Of a stretch of DNA of 12,116 nt, positions 1-7,467 are shown piece by piece. Numbering within the stretch: position 1 is the first letter of the stretch; every line of letters starts with the position of its first letter. The notes under the pieces were generated by a model that saw nothing but the letters and a program-made list of their open reading frames with translations, was not told where the DNA came from and did not search any database. Source of the DNA: Phycisphaerae bacterium (GTDB taxonomy: Bacteria; Planctomycetota; Phycisphaerae; UBA1845); contig BQJS01000152.1 of assembly GCA_021604825.1 (NCBI GenBank), positions 1-12,116 of the forward strand. The letters are read 5' to 3'. Made by a program: the position numbers and the translations under genes.

Positions 1-436
1 GGTCAACCGAAGTCTCGCCCTTCTCGACACCATGGGCGAATTCCATGAAATCTTCCGGGGTGACGTACCCACCGATTCGATCGAATTCACTACCGTCCGA
101 TTTAAGGAAGAGAAGCGTTGGATAAGACTCAATCCGAAACCTGTCGGCGAGTGCGATTTCTCGCTCGGCATCGTACTTAACGGCGATGGCTTTTTCCGTC
201 AGCCACTTCTGAACCTTAGGGTCGGGAAACGTACCTTGATCCATCATCTTGCATGGAGCGCACCAGGTCGTGAAGAAATCGATGAAGATGAATTTCTTCT
301 CCTTGGTCGCCTTGGCAACAGCATCATTGAACGAAAGCGATTGAAATGCGCTACCGCCAGCTTGTGCCTGCGCAGCAATCGCTAACACAGCCACCAACAT
401 GGTCAAGGCCAGGCACGTTCGATTGAATTTATCCAC
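1..436 (-). CDS. Exported thioredoxin-fold protein (3' end outside window)
   Basis: The frame is open from a GTG at 436 to the left edge, giving 145 visible residues and no stop. The GTG start is chosen because AGAAGGG lies 7 bases upstream (444-450) and because it yields a full signal peptide: Lys3/Arg6, then a hydrophobic stretch at about residues 8-22, with AQA-G cleavage after Ala26. An internal ATG at 400 would cut off the basic n-region. The mature part is a thioredoxin fold: the strand 'FIFIDFFTTW' leads into the redox motif WCAPC (residues 58-62), followed by Lys63, and the cis-proline motif SYPT places Pro106. It should therefore act as a periplasmic thiol-disulfide oxidoreductase, reducing or exchanging disulfides in exported proteins. 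WCAPCK with a following 'MM' resembles the DsbD C-terminal/thioredoxin_7-like group more than DsbA. The family is sure. The specific role, and whether extra domains follow the fold, cannot be seen. It is the last visible gene of the possible glyA-lipoprotein-thioredoxin run, 83 bases after the preceding stop. Confidence 0.9.
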   Translation of the reverse strand, partial: MDKFNRTCLALTMLVAVLAIAAQAQAGGSAFQSLSFNDAVAKATKEKKFIFIDFFTTWCAPCKMMDQGTFPDPKVQKWLTEKAIAVKYDAEREIALADRFRIESYPTLLFLKSDGSEFDRIGGYVTPEDFMEFAHGVEKGETSVD

Positions 437-519
437 CGGTTTTCCCTTCTAACTTAAACAAGAACCCGCAACCGTTCGTCTACTGCTTCCAGATCGCCGG
501 GTTACGGGCAAGATGCGAC

Positions 520-1176
520 CTAATTAACATCAGGGCCAACCACGCGTCGTGGCCGGCGTATCCCACCTTTTATCGTATTCCCCTTCTGCGTTCGATCCAT
601 GCCCCCTTTTTCGGTTCGGACAAGTATCGACGAAACGGTTTCCGCATCGCGATGGGCTGTAAATGACCCCATCAGCAGCGTTTGCCCCACGGTCGTCCAA
701 TTGGTCAAGACGTGGAACACCTGCTTGCGGGCCATGATTTTGAACCGACCCGTCAGTTTTTCGCCCGGCAGCAGCTTCACACTCACAACGCCATTTAGAG
801 ATGCAAACCGCTCATGCTTGCGATCATGATGCCAGAAACACCGAAGCGCCCGCCTTTCGACACGATATTCCCGCTCGTTGCCCCAGGGAATCCCATCAAG
901 GACGAACGACATCATCATCCGATCGCCAGACTCTGCATCAACCGAACCACTCGCCAGCGCGATGCGAATCTGGTCGCCTTCAATGGACCACGCGCACGAG
1001 TCCGGGACCACTTCGACCGTCAAAGCATTTTCAGAATCGAGTCGCTTGAAATTGAGGTCCACAAAATGCAAAGATGCGCGATTGGCACATCCGCTTGCGA
1101 TCAGAACCATCGCCAGCAAAGAAACTGCGACGCAACGTTGCGGACCAGCCAAGCGCCCACTCCGTGTTACATCCAT
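520..1176 (-). CDS. Predicted lipoprotein of unknown family, 218 aa
   Basis: The ATG at 1176 is preferred over the longer open frame (which reaches 1269 and would overlap the end of glyA). GAAGGG lies 6 bases upstream (1183-1188), and this start gives a type II signal peptide: Arg5/Arg8/Arg14, hydrophobic residues about 16-27, and lipobox ASGC with the lipidated cysteine at residue 30. After cleavage the protein would be anchored to a membrane, about 189 residues long. The mature part mixes beta-prone segments (for example 'LTVEVVPDSCAWSIEGDQIRI' split around a Cys, and 'GVVSVKLLPGEKLTGRFKI') with two further cysteines, and ends in a strongly basic tail rich in Arg, Lys and Gly over the last ~30 residues. 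I do not recognise the family and assign no function. It lies 68 bases downstream of glyA and 83 bases upstream of the thioredoxin-fold gene on the same strand, so co-transcription is possible. That the product is a lipoprotein is well supported by the signal; everything else is open. Confidence 0.75.
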   Translation of the reverse strand: MDVTRSGRLAGPQRCVAVSLLAMVLIASGCANRASLHFVDLNFKRLDSENALTVEVVPDSCAWSIEGDQIRIALASGSVDAESGDRMMMSFVLDGIPWGNEREYRVERRALRCFWHHDRKHERFASLNGVVSVKLLPGEKLTGRFKIMARKQVFHVLTNWTTVGQTLLMGSFTAHRDAETVSSILVRTEKGGMDRTQKGNTIKGGIRRPRRVVGPDVN

Positions 1177-1244
1177 CGCAAACCCTTCATCGTTTGTGGG
1201 TAGACCGTTGTAAGGTTGGCCGATATCGTCAGTTCGAAATCGAT

Positions 1245-2507
1245 TTAGGGTAACGGAAACTGATCGCAAAGGGATCGCACTTCAGCCGCCACGCCATCAA
1301 GAACACCTTGCTCGCCCCCACTGCGTAATACGCGGTCTAGCATTGCGGCGATCGCATCCATTTCATTTGAACCCATTCCCCTGGTCGTGGTTGCAGGCGT
1401 ACCGATACGCAATCCACTGGTGTGCATGGGCTTTCGCTCGTCGAAGGGGATCATGTTTTTGTTGACGATGATGCCAGCCTTTTCCAGCCAACCCTCGGCA
1501 TCGTGTCCGGTGACGTCCGGATAGTTGGTTCGAAGGTCGAGCAACATCAAGTGATTGTCAGTGCCGCCAGAAACAATGCGATTGCCCAGAGATTTCAGCG
1601 CGTCAGAAAGATGCTTGGCATTGTCGAGGACTTGCCGCTGATACGAAGTAAATGCCGGCTGAAGCGCTTCTTTGAAGGCGATCGCTTTGCCCAAAACTGC
1701 GTGCATCAATGGCCCGCCCTGAATACCGGGGAAGATGCGCGAATCGATCTTTTTGGCGAAGTCTTCCTTGCACATGATCAAACCGCCACGCGGTCCGCGC
1801 AATGTCTTGTGCGTGGTCGTCGTGACGAATTCGGCTGTGGCGATGGGCGATGGATGCAAGTCCGTCGCGACCAAACCGGCGATGTGTGCGATGTCGGCGA
1901 GATGCAATGCTCCGACTTCGCTTGCGATTTCTGAAAACCGATTGAAATCAATGGTGCGCGGGTATGCCGACGCTCCGGAAATAATCAGCTTCGGCTTGTG
2001 CTCCTTGGCCAACCGATGGATTTCATCAAAGTCGAATTGCTCAGTCTCGGGATTCACGCCATACGAAACGATGTTGTAGAGCATCCCGCTGACGTTGACC
2101 TTCATTCCGTGAGACAGATGACCACCGTGCGAAAGATCCAGCGATAGCACCGTATCGCCTGGCGACAGGTGAGCAAGGAACACGGCAAAGTTGGCCTGAC
2201 TTCCCGAGTGCGGTTGAACGTTGGCGTGATCGCAACCAAAGAGTTTCTTCACACGATCGCGGGCGAGGTTCTCAGCCGCATCCATGTTGTCGCAGCCGCC
2301 GTAGTAGCGCTTGCCGGGATAGCCTTCCGCGTATTTGTTGGTGAAGACCGAACCAACGGCTTCGCGCACTGCGGGTGACACGTGATTCTCTGAGGCGATC
2401 AACTCGATCGTGCCATGTTGCCGGGCTTCTTCAGCCGCCAGGATTTCCATCGCTTCCGAATCGGTGGCTGCAATGCTCGACGATGACGAATCGATTGATG
2501 TGGTCAT
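1245..2507 (-). CDS. glyA: Serine hydroxymethyltransferase
   Basis: A PLP enzyme that converts serine and tetrahydrofolate to glycine and 5,10-methylenetetrahydrofolate, a main cytosolic source of one-carbon units for purines, thymidylate and methionine. At 420 residues it matches the usual bacterial length (about 417). Recognisable family segments in order: '[16 protein letters not shown]' (residues ~35-50), '[16 protein letters not shown]' (~57-72), '[11 protein letters not shown]' (~100-110), '[19 protein letters not shown]' with the PLP-contacting Asp204 and His207, and '[14 protein letters not shown]' with the Schiff-base lysine at Lys234. Near the end, 'SGLRIGTPA' (~364-372) holds the substrate-carboxylate arginine. 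The ATG at 2507 is chosen because AAGGA lies 7 bases upstream (2515-2519) and because homologs begin shortly before '[11 protein letters not shown]'. The frame extends upstream to 2714, but those 69 codons look nothing like the family. The N-terminus carries a short Ser-rich extension (residues ~4-11). The gene appears intact, with all key residues present. Confidence 0.98.
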   Translation of the reverse strand: MTTSIDSSSSSIAATDSEAMEILAAEEARQHGTIELIASENHVSPAVREAVGSVFTNKYAEGYPGKRYYGGCDNMDAAENLARDRVKKLFGCDHANVQPHSGSQANFAVFLAHLSPGDTVLSLDLSHGGHLSHGMKVNVSGMLYNIVSYGVNPETEQFDFDEIHRLAKEHKPKLIISGASAYPRTIDFNRFSEIASEVGALHLADIAHIAGLVATDLHPSPIATAEFVTTTTHKTLRGPRGGLIMCKEDFAKKIDSRIFPGIQGGPLMHAVLGKAIAFKEALQPAFTSYQRQVLDNAKHLSDALKSLGNRIVSGGTDNHLMLLDLRTNYPDVTGHDAEGWLEKAGIIVNKNMIPFDERKPMHTSGLRIGTPATTTRGMGSNEMDAIAAMLDRVLRSGGEQGVLDGVAAEVRSLCDQFPLP

Positions 2508-2607
2508 ATGCGTTTCCTTCCCTGCACGTGGTGGTTCTCGCCAACAGGTGTTTGCTGCGGACCGGTAGTGGTTGATTGTTGCATCTATCGACGCACTCGC
2601 TTGGAGA

Positions 2608-2636
2608 CCTATAGCGGTTGCCTTCTCTATTTTCAA
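2608..2636 (-). promoter_or_regulatory. Putative sigma70-type promoter of glyA
   Basis: On the minus strand TTGAAA (2636-2631, five of six matches to TTGACA) is followed after exactly 17 bases by TATAGG (2613-2608, four of six matches to TATAAT). Transcription would begin near 2601 and leave a leader of about 95 bases before the glyA ATG. The leader shows no riboswitch that I recognise (no glycine- or THF-type core by eye). The call rests on sequence match and position only. Confidence 0.45.
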
Positions 2637-2688
2637 CCGACAAACGCCACTGATCTGGATTACGACCGCTCCGCGAGTGAAGTTCGGG

Positions 2689-2736
2689 ATTCTAAGATTG
2701 CCGAATTCTAGCAATGCCGGATTCTAGCACTGATCG
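2689..2736. repeat. Three imperfect 16-bp tandem units
   Basis: Units at 2689-2704, 2705-2720 and 2721-2736 all begin ATTCTA. The first two share about 11 of 16 positions, and the second and third share ATTCTAGCA. Read on the minus strand, the second and third units give TGCTAGAAT twice, exactly 16 bases apart, which resembles an extended -10 element (TGnTATAAT with one change). The array lies between the glyA promoter region and the terminator of the gene at 2840-7411. It could be a small operator array, a pair of weak upstream promoters for glyA, or a chance slippage product. Confidence 0.55.
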
Positions 2737-2740
2737 CGCG

Positions 2741-2780
2741 AAAAAAAACCGCCCGCCCCAGTCGAAACCGGGACGGGCGG
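2741..2780 (-). terminator. Intrinsic terminator of the large secreted-protein gene
   Basis: On the minus strand the RNA folds as an 11-bp GC-rich stem: arms 2780-2770 and 2759-2749, ten Watson-Crick pairs and one G-U wobble at 2773/2756. The loop is about 10 bases, followed directly by eight T (2748-2741). This is a textbook rho-independent terminator, about 60 bases after the stop codon of the gene ending at 2840. It separates that gene from glyA, which therefore needs its own promoter. On the plus strand the wobble becomes an A/C mismatch and no T run follows, so it is directional. Confidence 0.92.
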
Positions 2781-2795
2781 AATACGTCAAATGGA

Positions 2796-2822
2796 GTCAT
2801 TCAATGACCTCCCTTGCGGGAG
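2796..2822 (-). other. Two small inverted repeats in the 3' untranslated region
   Basis: Positions 2796-2808 form a perfect 6-1-6 inverted repeat (GTCATT-C-AATGAC). Directly adjoining it, 2809-2822 is a 5-bp stem with a TTGC loop (CTCCC/GGGAG). Both lie between the stop codon at 2840 and the terminator. They may simply protect the 3' end of the mRNA from exonucleases, or be chance. Confidence 0.4.
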
Positions 2823-2839
2823 ATCGAGAAGAATGACAG

Positions 2840-5800
2840 TTACGGGCCAGTGATCAACAACTGGAAGCTCTGCATATCGCACTCGTCGATAATGCCGTCG
2901 CCGTTGATGTCACCACAACCACAGGAGTAGAGTCCTGTCGCAGGTGTACCACCAAACGAACCAGCCACAATACCGGCACCAGCACCATTCGGTCCTGGTA
3001 GACCACTGCAGAAGCCCGGACAGTCGACGATGTCAGTCGAGACCTGGCTACCACATTCCTGCATCAGGAGGTAGTCAGCTGCATCAACATCACCGTCACC
3101 ATCAAGGTCGCCCGCACCCTGACCGGCTGGGCAACACTCGTCCGGGATACCATCCGGACTCGGGAACTGATCGATACTGTTACCACCAGCACCTTGAAGG
3201 TCAGAAACGTCCAACCGGCCGTTGTTGTTGCAGTCGGCTTCACACTCGTCCGGAGTCATGTTGTTATTGGCATCGGTGGCAGTACCACCAGCGATTTCAC
3301 CAAGGTCAACAAGACCGTTCTCGTTGCAGTCGTCTGCACCACCAGCAATCTGACACTCGTCCGGCACACCGTCGCCATCAGCGTCACCACTACCACCGCC
3401 TGAGCGATAGAACTGGCAGCCGAATCCGTTGGACGGATCACCGAAGGAAATGCAAGTCGCTCCTGAGTCATACCAACCGATATGCAGGAAGCCGTCATCC
3501 GGATCACCGTTGTCGGTCAGACCGTCAGCGGTATCACAATTGTCCGGAATGCCGTTTGCATTGCAGTCAGCTTCGGTGTCTCCACCAGAGCAACCGCCAC
3601 TGGCACTATCGATTTCACACGGATCGAGACAGGCGGTCGGCGAACTGAGCCGTGCGATGTCACCAAGAACCGTCCCAACCGTCGCGAACGTGCAGTCTTC
3701 GTCACAGTCCTGACAACGATCCGGAATGTCGTCTCCATTCATATCGTTGTCTGTACTTGCGCCCGGGAGGCCAGCAGTGTTTTCGACCCACAAGAGGTCG
3801 TTCAACCCGTCGAAGTCACAGTCTGCGAATGTACGATACGTGAAGTTGTCAAACCAGTACTGAGCATCGTTGTTGGTTCCGAATTGACCGTTAACAACGT
3901 CGTCATCTGAGATACGGATCAGGACCTGTGAGTCACCACCGCTTGTGCGCTGGTTAATTCCGACCTGAGCGATCGAAGTCACAGTCTGCGTCTCAGCGTG
4001 CTCACCTTCACTGTGAATGGTCGAGCTTGCGCCACCAAGGAGGAAATCCATGAGCGACTGATCAGACACCCAATAACCTCGGAGTCGACCGGTGCGGTTC
4101 AGAATCTCGATACCCGCCGAGAAACCAGCGGCACTTTGATAATCGCTTTGAATGTCGACCGCTGAAGTCGAGCTGTACTGACGGGCACCACTTGTGATAC
4201 CAAGCATCTCGACATCAATCGTTCCATTGGCTGCACCGTCCGGACGGAGACGCAAACCAACATTTCCTGCACCACCGGCCTCGAGGAACGGTGCTGCATT
4301 CAAGCCAGTGGACGTACCAATGACAGCCGGGCCGTCAAGGCAGAGGTCGAGGATTTCGACCTGAACGAATCCGATGTCGCCACCGGTCGCCGTCGTACGC
4401 CAATCCCATGACCACAATTCGATGTCGCTATCAGCGATTGCCGCCTGGCGCGGTCCAACGACCAAACCATCAGGACCAACTGCACCGTCACGATCTTGGA
4501 CGATCAGGAATTGCGAACCAGTCTTAAACCCTGGAGCCGCATCTGAAGAGACGACACCATCGGCATCGAGGAAGGCACGCCATCCCAACTGACCTTCGAT
4601 CAAGCCAGTTGCAAATCCATCGCCAACGCCATACTCATCGGCTTCAAAACCGATGTCATGGGTGCTGCGTTCGCAAACATCCAAGATACCGTTGCCGTTG
4701 TCATCAAGGCCGTTGGTGTTGAGGATCTCGAACGAATCCGGCAGACCGTTGTGGTTGCAATCAATGCAATAGCCTTCGCAATGATCCAGCACACCGTTGG
4801 TGTTCAAGTCTTCAAAAACGTTCTGTGCGATCTGGAGGCTGTCACAAACGCCATCCAAGTCACAGTCAGAATCATTCGATCCATCGGCAAGCTTGTAAGC
4901 GCTGCATGGCACTTGCTCATCGCTGGATTTGTAAGTGATGCAGTCAACGGTAATGGTCTCACCAGCAACAGCTCCGAGACCGCTCGTGTTCGCATCATTC
5001 TGCAACGTGAAACGATGCATGAACGGGAACGCCCCGCTCGCCGGGCCATCTTGATCGCGAGGCGTGAACGTACCGATCGGTGCGCCGTCCCAATAAAGCG
5101 TACCTGCATCTGTGAGATTGATTCCGTTGTTGTTGATATCGAATCCGGACGCAAGGTAGTCGAATTCCAACCTGACGTTGTGAGCCACGCCAGCGCCAGT
5201 AAACCAATCAACACCCGTGTTCAAGACTCCATCACCGTGGAACAAATTGATCTCACGGGCACCGTCTGAACGGGTCTCAAACTGAAGGAAAGCCCTCCAC
5301 GAGTTGCCAGCCGTATCAAAGACGTTGTCAAAGAAGAAGTCCCAGTCGACCTGATAGTCACCATCGGAGAATGCAATGTCGAACGAAATCGAGTGAACCA
5401 ATGGTGTATGGACAACGACGGTCCCAACATCGGGCGACGAGAACGGAATCGGCGGTGACACATATCCGAGCGAACGCGCACCGTCTGCTTCGAACACCAG
5501 CGTCTTGCCGCCACCACATGTACCGATGCTTCCGGCGGAAACGTCAGCAACGCCGACCTCACCGGTGAATGCTCCAGCATCAAAGTCAATTGACTGCCAG
5601 TCGGCGTTGACAACAGTCGTCGGGTCCGGCGTAGGTGTATCATCGCCATCAAACGGCTGATCGTGAACCGGCGCCAGGGCGTAGTCGGCATCGACATCCC
5701 CCGTGTCCTCAAAGTCTAACACCGCGCAGATACCACCGCATGCGTCAGGAACGCCGTTGGCGTCAAAGTCGTTGGCATCGTTGAAGAGGATATCGCAGAA

Positions 5801-7411
5801 GTCGTCTTCACCGTTGGCATTGCAGTCGCGAAGCTGTCGCTCGCAGAAGTCAATGACGGCATTGCCATCACAGTCGATCGAAACGAACCCATTGGCATCC
5901 GGGTCGGCTGGATCAAGGTCACACAAGTCGGGAATACCGTTGCCTTGGCAGTCCGTGTCGAGTCCTGAGGCGATGTCACAATCATCTGGAATCGAGTTGG
6001 AGTTACAGTCGTTAAACGTAACCTGACAATCATCAGGAATGTTGTCGTTGTTGCAGTCCAACGCCGAGCCGGCCGCAATTTCTTCAACGTCAAAGAAACC
6101 GTTGAAGTTACAATCCAGACATTCGCAATCGTCGACGATTCCGTTGGCAGCAATAGCGGCTGAACACAAGGTGCCGTCATCGTCGCTTGGGTTCAGGTCA
6201 AGCTGAATCTCATCGACGATTCCGTTCGTATCACAGTCGGCATCTTGTGTTCCGCGAAGAACCATGTAGACCGAGTCCGAACCACCGCCAAAGGACACGA
6301 GACTGCTGCATTGACTGGGGTCGCCGTCGAATGGCGCTAAGTCTCCCCAGAAACCGTTCTGTCCAAAAGTAAATGGCACACCGTTGTTGTAGCTAAGATA
6401 TCCACCTGGCTGGGCTGGAACGCCCAAGAGCGTACTGCATGCATCTGGTGGTGCTGTTAAAATGCCATTGCTCGAGGCGTTCGGAACGCCCAAGTGGATC
6501 TCAAAGAACATTTGGTTTTGAAGCCGACGCAACTCCAAGCCTGTTGCGGTACTTCCTGCACTCAAGTCGCCAGGTCCCATCGGGATGCCGCGACCCATGT
6601 TCGGTACTTCGCCAGCACCGATCGTATTGACTTTCACACCATTGGGATCAATGACGCGAAGCGGTGCATCGGCAAAACCGGTGACGACGCCCGTCAACAG
6701 GTTAATGGTTCGCCGCGAACCGGCAGCAATCGATGTGTTGCAAGCAGGCTCGGCATCATCTTGACCGAGGTTGGCCACGACGCGACCGTAACGCTCACCA
6801 CGAACTGAAGTCGGATCACCAGCGGTGCAAGCCGCCACGACATCTTCGTCCAAGTCGTAGAATGTGATTTCAGCCCAGGTGTCAATTCCAAGGCCCGCGA
6901 TGTGAATGACAGCGAATTCGATCTCTTCGATAACGAATGCCTGTCCTTTACTCCCGAACGGGATCGTGATCACGTCGTCGCCGGAATGATTGTTGTGGAA
7001 AATGGCGAGCGCGTTGTTTCCCTCTGCGGCATACAGAAGGGTATCGTTGTCACCCAGTGCACGATTACTATCCGAACCAAATACGTGTACGGGTTGGGAC
7101 TGAAAAGCACCCGGATGCTGATCTTGATTGACGACAAAACCCTTCATGCGAAGATGAGATTCCACTTCGCCGGGCAGATCGTAATCCAAGATGATTCTTT
7201 TGGGCTCATCCAATTCCTGAGCGGTCTTGCCGTCCGGGGCAGCAGCAGGTCCTGACACTTGCGCGTTGCGTGACGGATTGATTCCCGTGGCACCCGTCAC
7301 CACGACATCGTCACTTCCGGCACCCGCCGAAGCGAAAGCCGGCATTCCGAGGAGCGCACCGACAGCAATGGCTGCGGTTGTCCTCATCAAACCCGATCTT
7401 AATCTTACCAC
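2840..7411 (-). CDS. Giant secreted dockerin protein with calcium-binding repeats, 1523 aa
   Basis: The GTG start at 7411 is fixed by a perfect AGGAGG 7 bases upstream (7419-7424) and gives a signal peptide: Arg3/Arg5/Arg10, hydrophobic ~12-24, cleavage near FASA-G at about residue 29. Visible architecture: a unique N-terminal region (~30-385); a cluster of Asp/Asn/Cys-rich repeats of the 'DCNxNGxPDxC' type (~385-560); a beta-rich domain opening 'VLDFEDTG' (~565-830); a second repeat cluster (~835-915); a second beta-rich domain opening 'IGFEADEYG' with 'GLIEGQLGW' (~917-1195), resembling concanavalin-like jelly-roll domains; a third repeat cluster (~1197-1425); and a C-terminal dockerin-like domain with two EF-hand-like calcium loops, 'DLDGDGDVDAADY' (~1432) and 'DINGDGIIDECD' (~1500). 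About twenty Asp-rich repeats occur in total, likely binding calcium and, through paired cysteines, held by disulfides. No catalytic domain is recognisable, so a structural, adhesive or scaffold role outside the cell is inferred. It is transcribed alone: it has its own leader and the terminator at 2741-2780. Confidence 0.92.
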   Translation of the reverse strand: MVRLRSGLMRTTAAIAVGALLGMPAFASAGAGSDDVVVTGATGINPSRNAQVSGPAAAPDGKTAQELDEPKRIILDYDLPGEVESHLRMKGFVVNQDQHPGAFQSQPVHVFGSDSNRALGDNDTLLYAAEGNNALAIFHNNHSGDDVITIPFGSKGQAFVIEEIEFAVIHIAGLGIDTWAEITFYDLDEDVVAACTAGDPTSVRGERYGRVVANLGQDDAEPACNTSIAAGSRRTINLLTGVVTGFADAPLRVIDPNGVKVNTIGAGEVPNMGRGIPMGPGDLSAGSTATGLELRRLQNQMFFEIHLGVPNASSNGILTAPPDACSTLLGVPAQPGGYLSYNNGVPFTFGQNGFWGDLAPFDGDPSQCSSLVSFGGGSDSVYMVLRGTQDADCDTNGIVDEIQLDLNPSDDDGTLCSAAIAANGIVDDCECLDCNFNGFFDVEEIAAGSALDCNNDNIPDDCQVTFNDCNSNSIPDDCDIASGLDTDCQGNGIPDLCDLDPADPDANGFVSIDCDGNAVIDFCERQLRDCNANGEDDFCDILFNDANDFDANGVPDACGGICAVLDFEDTGDVDADYALAPVHDQPFDGDDTPTPDPTTVVNADWQSIDFDAGAFTGEVGVADVSAGSIGTCGGGKTLVFEADGARSLGYVSPPIPFSSPDVGTVVVHTPLVHSISFDIAFSDGDYQVDWDFFFDNVFDTAGNSWRAFLQFETRSDGAREINLFHGDGVLNTGVDWFTGAGVAHNVRLEFDYLASGFDINNNGINLTDAGTLYWDGAPIGTFTPRDQDGPASGAFPFMHRFTLQNDANTSGLGAVAGETITVDCITYKSSDEQVPCSAYKLADGSNDSDCDLDGVCDSLQIAQNVFEDLNTNGVLDHCEGYCIDCNHNGLPDSFEILNTNGLDDNGNGILDVCERSTHDIGFEADEYGVGDGFATGLIEGQLGWRAFLDADGVVSSDAAPGFKTGSQFLIVQDRDGAVGPDGLVVGPRQAAIADSDIELWSWDWRTTATGGDIGFVQVEILDLCLDGPAVIGTSTGLNAAPFLEAGGAGNVGLRLRPDGAANGTIDVEMLGITSGARQYSSTSAVDIQSDYQSAAGFSAGIEILNRTGRLRGYWVSDQSLMDFLLGGASSTIHSEGEHAETQTVTSIAQVGINQRTSGGDSQVLIRISDDDVVNGQFGTNNDAQYWFDNFTYRTFADCDFDGLNDLLWVENTAGLPGASTDNDMNGDDIPDRCQDCDEDCTFATVGTVLGDIARLSSPTACLDPCEIDSASGGCSGGDTEADCNANGIPDNCDTADGLTDNGDPDDGFLHIGWYDSGATCISFGDPSNGFGCQFYRSGGGSGDADGDGVPDECQIAGGADDCNENGLVDLGEIAGGTATDANNNMTPDECEADCNNNGRLDVSDLQGAGGNSIDQFPSPDGIPDECCPAGQGAGDLDGDGDVDAADYLLMQECGSQVSTDIVDCPGFCSGLPGPNGAGAGIVAGSFGGTPATGLYSCGCGDINGDGIIDECDMQSFQLLITGP
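3134..3364 (-). repeat. DNA-level repeats inside the large gene (PDEC units)
   Basis: The 12-mer acactcgtccgg begins at 3134, 3242 and 3353. The spacings are 108 and 111 bases, multiples of three. On the coding strand it encodes PDEC, so the protein carries units of 36 and 37 residues here, each beginning PDEC and containing a 'DCNxNG' or 'DANNN' calcium-type loop. Shorter shared strings such as gttgcagtc recur through the rest of the gene. These in-frame repeats could allow gain or loss of units by recombination. Confidence 0.7.
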
Positions 7412-7418
7412 TGGTGTT

Positions 7419-7424
7419 CCTCCT
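7419..7424 (-). promoter_or_regulatory. Consensus Shine-Dalgarno deciding a GTG start
   Basis: Minus-strand AGGAGG, 7 bases before the GTG at 7411. It is partly framed by a small inverted repeat (7423-7435, CTAAT-CAC-ATTAG) whose second arm overlaps the first two bases of the SD, so pairing could weakly affect access. It is the strongest SD of the window. Confidence 0.85.
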
Positions 7425-7443
7425 AATGTGATTAGACATCAAT

Positions 7444-7467
7444 CTCCCTCGTGCAGCGCACGGGGAG
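7444..7467 (-). promoter_or_regulatory. Stable hairpin in the leader of the large secreted-protein gene
   Basis: On the minus strand CTCCCCGTGC and GCACGAGGGAG pair as a 10-bp, mostly GC stem with a single bulged base (opposite 7449) and a 3-base loop (7455-7457). It ends 32 bases upstream of the GTG start and 19 bases before the SD. No T run follows, so it is not an intrinsic terminator. It could stabilise the 5' end of a long mRNA or be a protein binding site. Confidence 0.5.

Noticed and set aside
32..385. A 117-codon plus-strand frame at the left edge
   Set aside because: It is antisense to the thioredoxin-fold gene, whose WCAPC and cis-proline motifs fix the coding strand.
814..1203. 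Several overlapping plus-strand frames of 75-130 codons
   Set aside because: All are antisense to the lipoprotein gene, which has its own SD, signal peptide and lipobox.
2508..2607. Possible glycine or folate riboswitch in the glyA leader
   Set aside because: The leader is about 95 bases, and I could not find the conserved cores of glycine, THF or SAM-type riboswitches.
2944..3648. A 234-codon plus-strand frame rich in His, Arg and Gln
   Set aside because: The odd composition is what antisense reading of the Asp/Cys repeat codons produces. It has no initiation signal.
4658..5269. A 203-codon plus-strand frame inside the giant gene
   Set aside because: It lies antisense to the well-supported 1523-residue protein. 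The repetitive Asp/Asn/Gly codons of that gene leave other frames open, and no SD or domain supports it.
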